In this document: one piece after another, positions 55,676-64,000 of the stretch
Layout: each line of letters starts with the position of its first letter
Numbering within the stretch: the stretch's first letter is position 1
Made by a program: the position numbers and the translations under genes
From: Stygiobacter sp.
GTDB lineage: Bacteria; Pseudomonadota; Alphaproteobacteria; Rhodospirillales; Magnetospirillaceae
Direction of reading: 5' to 3'
DNA: 64,000 nt
Assembly: GCA_006218045.1 (NCBI GenBank)
Contig: VBWB01000006.1
Location: 62,001-126,000 of the forward strand
The notes under the pieces: generated by a model
Database searches by the model: none
What the model was told of the DNA's origin: nothing
The model's input: only the letters and a program-made list of their open reading frames with translations

Positions 55676-57028
55676 TCATTCCGCTGCGGCGCCGATGGTG
55701 GCGACGATATCGTCGACCACACTATTGACCAAGACCTTGTCCTCGCCCTCAGCCATCACCCGAATCAACGGTTCGGTGCCCGACTTGCGGATCAGCACCC
55801 GACCGGTGCCGTTCAACCGGGCCTCGCCGGCGGCGATGGCCGCCTGGACGCGGTCCTGCGCCAGCACCGTGTCGGGCTGGCCACTGACGCGGACATTCTT
55901 CAGCACTTGGGGGAACGGGTCGAACAGGTGCAGAACCTGACTGGCCGGCTTGCCCGCCTCCACCAGCGCCGCCAACACCTGCAACGCCGCCACCAGACCG
56001 TCGCCGGTGGTCGAGTGGTCGGACAGGATGATATGACCCGATTGTTCGCCGCCGACGTTGAAGCCGTCACGGCGCATGCGTTCCAGCACATAGCGGTCGC
56101 CCACATTGGTGCGGTGCAAAGCCAGCCCGTGACCGGCCAGATGCTTTTCCAATCCCATGTTGGACATGACGGTGGCGATAATGCCGCCGCCGGTCAATTG
56201 GCCGGACTTGGCCAGGGTCAGACCGATCAGGCCCATGACCTGATCGCCGTCGATGACCGTACCCTTCTCGTCGCACAGCACCAGACGGTCGGCGTCGCCA
56301 TCCAGGGCGATACCCAGATGGGCGCCATGGGCCACCACCTGGGTTTGCAGCGTCTGGGTATGCAGCGAGCCGCAATCCTTGTTGATGTTGAAGCCGTCGG
56401 GCGACACCGCCACCGGAATCACCTCGGCCCCCAATTCCCACAGCACGGTGGGGGCGACCTTGTAGGCGGCGCCGTTGGCGCAATCGAGGACGATCTTCAG
56501 CCCATCCAGGCGCAAGCCGCGGGGAAAGCTGTTTTTGGCGTATTCGATATAACGACCGGCGGCATCATCCAGGCGCTTGGCCTTGCCCAGATGATCGGAC
56601 CCGACACGATAGGCTTCCAGGCCGTTGAACATCTTGTGTTCGATCTCGACCTCGTCCTCGTCCGACAACTTGAAGCCGTCGGGGCCGAACAGCTTGATGC
56701 CGTTATCCTGATAAGCATTGTGCGAGGCGGAAATCATCACCCCCAGATCGGCACGCAAGGACCGGGTCAGCATGGCCACCGCCGGCGTCGGCAACGGCCC
56801 CAGCAGCACCACGTCCATGCCGACGGCGATGAAACCGGCGGTCAGCGCCGGCTCCAGCAGGTAACCGGACAGCCGGGTATCCTTGCCGATGACCACCATG
56901 TGGCGGTGTTCGCCCCGGGTGAAATGGCGACCGGCGGCCATGCCCAGCTTCAATGCCATCTCGGCGGTCATGGGGTCGATATTGGCGGTCCCCCGGATAC
57001 CGTCGGTGCCGAACAGCTTGCGCGTCAT
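55676..57028 (-). CDS. glmM: Phosphoglucosamine mutase
   Basis: A 450-residue mutase converting glucosamine 6-phosphate to glucosamine 1-phosphate for UDP-GlcNAc. Active-site phosphoserine loop [19 protein letters not shown], metal loop [13 protein letters not shown] and phosphate-binding [17 protein letters not shown] are intact. Start ATG 57028 ([13 protein letters not shown]) is the standard family N-terminus; GGGGA lies about 11 bases upstream. In many alphaproteobacteria glmM directly follows folP; here two plus-strand genes separate them. Confidence 0.95.
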   Translation of the reverse strand: MTRKLFGTDGIRGTANIDPMTAEMALKLGMAAGRHFTRGEHRHMVVIGKDTRLSGYLLEPALTAGFIAVGMDVVLLGPLPTPAVAMLTRSLRADLGVMISASHNAYQDNGIKLFGPDGFKLSDEDEVEIEHKMFNGLEAYRVGSDHLGKAKRLDDAAGRYIEYAKNSFPRGLRLDGLKIVLDCANGAAYKVAPTVLWELGAEVIPVAVSPDGFNINKDCGSLHTQTLQTQVVAHGAHLGIALDGDADRLVLCDEKGTVIDGDQVMGLIGLTLAKSGQLTGGGIIATVMSNMGLEKHLAGHGLALHRTNVGDRYVLERMRRDGFNVGGEQSGHIILSDHSTTGDGLVAALQVLAALVEAGKPASQVLHLFDPFPQVLKNVRVSGQPDTVLAQDRVQAAIAAGEARLNGTGRVLIRKSGTEPLIRVMAEGEDKVLVNSVVDDIVATIGAAAE

Positions 57029-57105
57029 GAAAAGCAATATCCCCGTATGAAACGAAGGTGACTGGATAGCGCCAAAGATTGGCTTTTGGAAGGTTTTTCA
57101 CACAC

Positions 57106-57119
57106 TATAATGCGGCCCA
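57106..57119 (+). promoter_or_regulatory. TATAAT box giving a probable leaderless LysE-type mRNA
   Basis: TATAAT (57106-57111), then GCGGCCC, then ATG 57119. The arrangement almost repeats that before parE (TATAAT-GCCGCCC-ATG on the minus strand). No ribosome site is visible. The -35 (TTTTGG near 57084) is weak. Confidence 0.55.
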
Positions 57120-57727
57120 TGTCACCCGCCGACGCCCTGGTCCTGTTTTCCGCCTGCGCCGCCGCCATGGCCAGCCCCGGTCCGGGCATCGCCGGCTTGG
57201 TGTCACGGGCTTCGGCTGTCGGACTTGCCGGCTCCCTCCCCTTCATCGCCGGCATGATCGCCGGTGATCTTGTCCTGTTCGCGGCGGCCATGCTGGGCCT
57301 GGCCGGCCTCGCCGCCACGCTGTCATCCTGGATGCCCGCCTTGTCGGCCCTGGCCGGAACATGGCTGTTGTGGCTGGGCTGGAAACAATGGCGCGCCGCC
57401 GATGCACCGCTGGTCAATGAAGGTGCCGCCTCGGCGTCATTCCTGGCCGCTTGGCTGCTGACCATCGGCAACCCCAAGACCATCGTCTTCTATATGGCGC
57501 TGCTGCCCGCCATCATCGGCCCCCAGGGGCTGACCCTGGCCGATGCGGTCCTGGGCGCGGGCATCGTCGCCGCCACCTTGGCCATGGTCATGTTGACCTA
57601 TGCCGGGCTGACCCAAGCGGCCATGGGCTTTTTGCGTCACCCCCGCCCCTTACGCCGGCTGTGCGCGGCGATCATGGCAGGGGTCGGTCTGCTGCTGCTG
57701 GCGCGGGCCGGAATCAGCGTCTATTAA
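57119..57727 (+). CDS. LysE/RhtB-family membrane exporter
   Basis: A 202-residue inner-membrane protein with about six helices. MASPGPGIAGLVSRASAVGL matches the LysE/RhtB signature (P-G-P near residue 20), and LLTIGNPKTIVFYMALLP is the family N-P-K motif. Such proteins export amino acids or similar small molecules. Start ATG 57119 is preferred because the upstream codons coincide with the promoter. The DUF4239 gene follows 30 bases downstream, probably on the same mRNA. Confidence 0.87.
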   Translation: MSPADALVLFSACAAAMASPGPGIAGLVSRASAVGLAGSLPFIAGMIAGDLVLFAAAMLGLAGLAATLSSWMPALSALAGTWLLWLGWKQWRAADAPLVNEGAASASFLAAWLLTIGNPKTIVFYMALLPAIIGPQGLTLADAVLGAGIVAATLAMVMLTYAGLTQAAMGFLRHPRPLRRLCAAIMAGVGLLLLARAGISVY

Positions 57728-57757
57728 TGCTCCGGACGTTTGCTCGCAGGATCATTC

Positions 57758-58534
57758 ATGCCCGCCTTCCTGACCACCCATGACCATTATCTGTTGGCCG
57801 CCATCGCCCTGTTCGGCACCTTGGGTGCCGCCGGGCTGTTCCTGTGGCTGGCCCATCGGTCGCGCTTCGCCCAATTGATCGGCCAATATCGCGGTCTGTC
57901 GCCGCCCTTCGTCAACGTGGTCGGGGTGTTGTTCGCCCTGACCCTGGCCTTTCTCGCCAACGACACCTGGAACGCCCATGACCGCGCCGTCACCGCCGTT
58001 TATCACGAGGCCGGCGGCCTGCGTTCGATCCTGGCGCTGTCCAGCCCGTTGCCACCGGCGCAGCACCGGATCGTGCGTCACGCGGTCGATACCTATGCCG
58101 ACAGCGTGGTGACGCAGGAATGGCCGTTGCTGGCCGAGCGCCAATCATCGGAAGCCACCGCCCAGGCCCTGTCCTCCTTGCTTGAGGTGCTGGCCCGGCC
58201 CGAGATCGCCCAAGCCCTGGCCCCGGCCACCCATGGGGAGATTTTGCAACAGGCGGTGGCGGTGCGCGACGCCCGCGAACAGCGCATCTCGCTGTCGCAG
58301 ACCCACGTCAACCCGCTGAAATGGCTGGGCATGGCCTTTCTGGGCCTGTTGACCATGATTTCCATCGCCATGGTCTATGTGGACCAGGCCAAGGCGGAAA
58401 TCCTGGCGGTAGCCCTGTTCGCCGCCGCCGCCGCGCCGACGGCGGCCATCGTGCTGATCCAGGGCAATCCGTTCCAGCCGCCCAGTTCAGCGTCCTCGGC
58501 ACCGATCAAGGCCATAAGCCCGCGCGGCACCTGA
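57758..58534 (+). CDS. DUF4239-family membrane protein
   Basis: A 258-residue protein with two membrane segments near the N-terminus (about 13-33, LLAAIALFGTLGAAGLFLWLA, and 53-67) and two near the C-terminus (about 185-225), around a helical cytoplasmic or periplasmic core. GLSPPFVNVVGVLFALTLAFLANDTW is the DUF4239 signature. The family is related in layout to bestrophin-like channels, but no function is established. AGGA lies 7 bases before ATG 57758. It is convergent with folP. Confidence 0.78.
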   Translation: MPAFLTTHDHYLLAAIALFGTLGAAGLFLWLAHRSRFAQLIGQYRGLSPPFVNVVGVLFALTLAFLANDTWNAHDRAVTAVYHEAGGLRSILALSSPLPPAQHRIVRHAVDTYADSVVTQEWPLLAERQSSEATAQALSSLLEVLARPEIAQALAPATHGEILQQAVAVRDAREQRISLSQTHVNPLKWLGMAFLGLLTMISIAMVYVDQAKAEILAVALFAAAAAPTAAIVLIQGNPFQPPSSASSAPIKAISPRGT

Positions 58535-58571
58535 GCGGGCCCGTCAACGGGCCGCGCTTCGCGCATAAGCC

Positions 58572-59704
58572 CTAAGCGGCGGCGGACATGGCCTGCCAGA
58601 TTTTGACCGCCTGCACGGTTTCGGCGACGTCGTGGACGCGCAGGCATTGCATGCCGGCGTTGAGCCCGGCCAAATGGGCGGCCAGGGTACCGGGCAGACG
58701 ATGCTGCGGCGTTTCGCCCTGGCTGAGATGGGCGACAAAGGTCTTGCGGCTGGCCGCCAGCAGCAGCGGGCAGCCCAGGCCGTGCAGCAAGGGCAGATTC
58801 GCCAATATCTGGGCGTTGTGGGCGGCATTCTTGCCGAAGCCGATGCCGGGATCGGCCATGATGCGCGATCGGGGGATGCCGGCGGCTTCGCAGGCGGCAA
58901 TGCGCGAAGCCAGATAATCGTACACGTCCAGGGGCGCGCACCCATAGCGCGGATCGGCCTGCATGGTTTGCGGCTGGCCTTGCATGTGCATCAGGATCAC
59001 CGCCGCCCCGGATTTGGCCGCCACTTCCAGACTGCCCGGCCCTTCCAGGGCGGTAACGTCGTTGATGATCCTGGCGCCTGCCGCCAACGCCGCCCGCATC
59101 ACCGGGGCGTGGCGGGTATCCACCGAGACGGTGACATTCCATTCGGCCAAGGCGCGGATGATCGGCTCGACCCGCTGTATTTCCTCTTCCACCGAGACCG
59201 GCTCGGCCCCGGGGCGGGTGGATTCGCCGCCGACATCGATGATATCGGCGCCGGCCTCGACCATGGCCAGGGCATTGGCGATGGCGGTCTGCGCCACCAG
59301 ATTGCGCCCGCCATCGGAAAAGCTGTCGGGGGTGGCGTTGACGATGCCCATGATGCGTGGGCGATCCAGGGACAGCCCGGCCCAATCGCTACGACGGGCG
59401 CCGATGCACTGGACCACCCGACCGATGTGACGGGCCATGTCCTCGCCCTCGGCCTCGGCCCAGCTGATCAACTCGGCATAGGGAGCCAGGGCGATCCAAT
59501 GTTGTCCGCCCTCGGCCCAGATGATGCCGGCGCTGGTGAAAGCCAGCTTGCCATCGGCCAGGGGCCAGCCATGACCGCCGATGATCGCCGCCGCCGCCGG
59601 CTCGCCCGCCACGAGACCCATGGGCAACACGTGCACCTGGTCCGCACGCACGAAGCCCCGCGGCAAGGCGGGGCTTCGGCGAAACGCGGATGTCACCGGG
59701 ACGG

Positions 59705-59708
<4 letters not shown>
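58572..59708 (-). CDS. folP: Dihydropteroate synthase with an N-terminal extension
   Basis: A 378-residue enzyme of folate synthesis joining p-aminobenzoate to the pterin diphosphate. The core starts at about residue 117 with [19 protein letters not shown]; further motifs are [23 protein letters not shown] and the pterin-binding [10 protein letters not shown]. Sulfonamides bind this site in the family. The first 115 residues are extra compared with the usual 270-290-residue enzymes and hold [20 protein letters not shown]. The GTG start overlaps the ftsH stop (GTGA), so translation is coupled. Confidence 0.9.
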
Positions 59709-61627
<1,919 letters not shown>

Positions 61628-61706
61628 GGTCAAACCCTTCCCGGTAGAGGCGCCAGAAATGCGCCGGCAAATAACAGCGTTCCCTACAGATAGTGCCCAT
61701 CACCGC

Positions 61707-63014
61707 CTAAACAAGACAATGGGCAATCTCAGTCAACGGACGACGGGGCGCCGGCCATAGCCACGGCGACGCTGTTTGCCAATGGTCCGAACGGTTATAG
61801 CCGAGGTGAGGCGCGGCGAAAACACCATCCTCATCCATCAGCACCGGAAGGGTGGCCCGAACCGTGGCCGGAATATCCGGCAAAGCCTTGCGTCCCATGG
61901 CCTTGACCACCTTGCCCCAGCCCTGCGGCCCCAATCCGCCCAGGCGCAAACCGGGCGGCGCAGACAGGGGCAGCGCCGCGCGAAAGCGGCCATCCCACAA
62001 GATTTCCGCCCCGGGTTCGGCGGGCACCGGCTCGGCCATGCGCCCGGCTTCGCGGCAAAAAAGCGCCCGCCCCGCCAATACCACCACCCGGCAGCCCGAC
62101 AAAGTGCCGCCCTGGCCGTGGCGCAACCGGCGCAGCAGGCCTTGGCTGCGCTCCAGCCGGGGCGGCAATTCCTCGCCGCCATGGCAGCACAACAGCCGCA
62201 CCAGCAGGCGCAGAGCCACATCCTCGGGCAATCGGTCCCAAGCATCACAATGCACCCAGGCGAAACCGGCGGGGTGAATATGGCCCCACTCGACCAAGGC
62301 ATCGGCGACCATGCGGTCAAGCGCGTCGCCGGCCAAGGCCAGGGCGTGGGCGGTTTGGGCCAGCCGCGCCGGTTCCAGTCCCTCGGCGGCCAGGGTTTCA
62401 CTCAGCAGACGCAGGCGGACGCGGGCATGGCGGGGATCGAGATTGGACGGATCGTCGACCCAATCCTGGTCCCAATGGCGCAAGGTGGCCAGCAGGCGGG
62501 CCTTGGGTACCGTCAGCAACGGGCGCAGCCAGCGCATATGGGCGCCGTGGCGAATGGCCGTCATGGCCGACAAGCCGTCGACGCCCGAGCCCCGCGCCAG
62601 TCGCAGCAAAAAGGTTTCCGCCTGATCATCGCGGTGATGGGCCAGCAGCAGATGGAGAATGCCGGCCTGGCGGCAATACTGTTCCAGCAGCGCATAGCGG
62701 GCGGCGCGGGCACGGCCCTGGATGTCGGAGGTCGGCTTGTCGCCCAGCCAGGGCAAGATGTGATGTTCGATACCGTGATTGGCCAGCCATTGGCCGACCT
62801 GCCCCGCCTCGGCGGTGGAATTGGGGCGCAGGCGGTGGTCGACGGTCAGCGCCACCACCCTGCCCCGATGCTCATGCGCCCAATGGGCGGCCAGCAAGGT
62901 AGCGGCCAGGGAATCGGCGCCGCCCGACACCGCCACGGCCAGACGCGGTCCGGGCTCGAACGGCCCCAGCCGGTCCATCAAACTGGCGAATTCAGCGGGC
63001 GACAGTGCTTTCAT
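61707..63014 (-). CDS. tilS: tRNA(Ile)-lysidine synthase
   Basis: A 435-residue enzyme that modifies C34 of the minor tRNA-Ile to lysidine so that it reads AUA. The PP-loop is VAVSGGADSLAATLLA and the family LAHHRDDQAETFLLRLARGSGVDGLSAM follows; the C-terminal part contains the tRNA-binding domains but is divergent, as is usual. Start ATG 63014 was chosen; the longer form reads into the cpoB gene's end. The order cpoB-tilS-ftsH-folP is conserved in alphaproteobacteria. Confidence 0.93.
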   Translation of the reverse strand: MKALSPAEFASLMDRLGPFEPGPRLAVAVSGGADSLAATLLAAHWAHEHRGRVVALTVDHRLRPNSTAEAGQVGQWLANHGIEHHILPWLGDKPTSDIQGRARAARYALLEQYCRQAGILHLLLAHHRDDQAETFLLRLARGSGVDGLSAMTAIRHGAHMRWLRPLLTVPKARLLATLRHWDQDWVDDPSNLDPRHARVRLRLLSETLAAEGLEPARLAQTAHALALAGDALDRMVADALVEWGHIHPAGFAWVHCDAWDRLPEDVALRLLVRLLCCHGGEELPPRLERSQGLLRRLRHGQGGTLSGCRVVVLAGRALFCREAGRMAEPVPAEPGAEILWDGRFRAALPLSAPPGLRLGGLGPQGWGKVVKAMGRKALPDIPATVRATLPVLMDEDGVFAAPHLGYNRSDHWQTASPWLWPAPRRPLTEIAHCLV

Positions 63015-63052
63015 CAAACGATGATGGCCCCTTCCGTCGAAGGGGCCATGCC

Positions 63053-64000
63053 TTATTTGCAATCGTATTTCTGTTTTTCGGCGGTGGCCGCCCGCTTGAC
63101 CCGGTCGGGCATTTTCGGCTGTTCGTTGAACAAGATGGCGAAGGCGGTGCAGGCCTCTTTCTTCTTGCCCATCTGGCCGAAGGCCGAGCCGGCCTTATAG
63201 ATCATGTCGGCGGCCTTGGAATGCTTGGGAAACTTCTTGTAGCCCTCGAGGAAGGTGACGGCCGAGGTGTTGAAATCCTTGCGCACATAGGCGATGTCGC
63301 CCAGCCAGTACTGGGCGTTGCCGGCCAATTGGTGGTTGCCGTGCTGGGCCAGGAAGTCCTGGAAGCCCTTTTCAGCGGTGGTGTAATCGCCGCCTTGCAA
63401 CGCGTCGTAGGCCATGTCGTACAGACCCTGGGCGTCCTTGGGGGGGGCGGACGGCACCGCCGGGGCCGGCTTCTTCAAATCCTTTTCCGACAGCGTGCCC
63501 AGGCTTTGCGGACCGCTGGCCGGGCCGGGACTGTCGCTGCCCTTGGCCGCCGGCATGGATAATTGCTGCGCCCCGCCCGCCGACGGGGTCGGCGCCGAAG
63601 ACGGACCCTGGCCCGCCTGCAAATCCTTGAGGCGCATATCCAGATCGGCCTGCAAACGCTCCATCTGGCGGCCCACCTGGGCGGCCTTGAAATTGGCTTC
63701 CTCGACCCTGCCGGTCAACTGGCGCACCAACTCTTCCAACTGGTCGACCCGCTCGTCCAGACGCGTCGCCATACCGGGCGACAGCGGCTGCGCCTGCGGA
63801 CGCGGTGCCGAGGCGCCGCCGCCGCCCAAGGCCGGCGAGGTGATCACGGTGGCGCCACCGGCACCACGAGCCGCTTGGGCTTGCATCATTTGCAGGTCGC
63901 GTTCCAACCGGTCCAGCCTGTCGGACATGGCGCGGTTCTCATATTGGGCCATGGCCGGAGCGGCCAAGGCGGTCATGCAAACCAGAACGGTGGCCAGAAC
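63053..64000 (-). CDS. cpoB: Cell division coordinator CpoB (YbgF), 5' end outside window
   Basis: The frame runs open to the window edge, so the start is beyond 64000. The visible part begins VLATVLVCMTALAAPAMA-QYE, a signal peptide. Then come a trimerising coiled coil (about 20-45 of the visible part, and again RLDERVDQLEELVRQLTGRVEE), a long Ala/Pro/Ser/Gly linker, and TPR-like repeats (DAYDALQGGDYTTAEKGFQDFL, AQYWLGDIAYVRKDFNTSAVTFLEG). CpoB acts in the periplasm with the Tol-Pal system. ATG 63976 lies inside the signal peptide and is not the true start. Confidence 0.9.
   Translation of the reverse strand, partial: VLATVLVCMTALAAPAMAQYENRAMSDRLDRLERDLQMMQAQAARGAGGATVITSPALGGGGASAPRPQAQPLSPGMATRLDERVDQLEELVRQLTGRVEEANFKAAQVGRQMERLQADLDMRLKDLQAGQGPSSAPTPSAGGAQQLSMPAAKGSDSPGPASGPQSLGTLSEKDLKKPAPAVPSAPPKDAQGLYDMAYDALQGGDYTTAEKGFQDFLAQHGNHQLAGNAQYWLGDIAYVRKDFNTSAVTFLEGYKKFPKHSKAADMIYKAGSAFGQMGKKKEACTAFAILFNEQPKMPDRVKRAATAEKQKYDCK

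Overview
The window is GC-rich chromosomal DNA from an alphaproteobacterium. Gene order (cpoB-tilS-ftsH-folP, with glmM close by), many hemerythrin and two-component genes, and codon use with G or C in third position suggest Rhodospirillales, probably Magnetospirillum or a close relative. That placement is inference; no rRNA, tRNA, integrase, transposase or CRISPR array was seen.

Layout. 1-5.5 kb: a TorR-like OmpR-family regulator facing a REC-kinase-REC-Hpt hybrid kinase, a single-domain receiver and a membrane PAS kinase. 5.6-13.7 kb: mixed housekeeping and stress genes (Nudix, APH/P-loop kinase fusion, universal stress protein, TrmN6-like methylase, polyprenyl diphosphate synthase, amino-acid-type binding protein, bacteriohemerythrin, M48 protease, DUF2892). 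13.8-20 kb: a two-gene RND efflux pump, a UlaG-like metallo-hydrolase and a flavoprotein. 20-22.7 kb: an unusual protein joining a metallo-beta-lactamase fold, two cyclic-nucleotide-binding-like domains and a complete hemerythrin domain. 23-27 kb: glycogen synthesis (glk-glgA divergent from glgC). 27-30.2 kb: parE, a thioesterase and a secreted protein. 30.2-30.5 kb: a probable small RNA with three stem-loops that each expose a run of C. 30.5-39.8 kb: a dense signalling block with an OmpR/kinase pair, an 1139-residue protein with two kinase cores, two paralogous NarL-type regulators flanking a DHp-REC protein without ATPase, a kinase-like protein with a decayed ATPase domain, and a third NarL-type regulator. 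40-45.6 kb: NifX-like protein, DUF1476-like protein, aat, cobK, and a secreted trypsin-like protease followed by a TraT-like lipoprotein. 45.6-64 kb: Tim44-like protein, prfB, class A PBP, amidase, rne, glmM, a LysE and a DUF4239 membrane protein, then folP, ftsH, tilS and cpoB (cut by the window edge).

Non-coding features: a dispersed nested palindromic element in three copies (12.1, 26.9 and 50.4 kb), a tandem GC-rich repeat at 8.4 kb, four strong hairpin terminators, a candidate operator between DUF2892 and the efflux operon, and three genes whose -10-like box lies 6-7 bases before the start codon, suggesting leaderless mRNAs. The most promising items for follow-up are the MBL/cNMP/hemerythrin fusion, the C-rich-loop small RNA, and the phosphorelay block with two catalytically incomplete kinase relatives.
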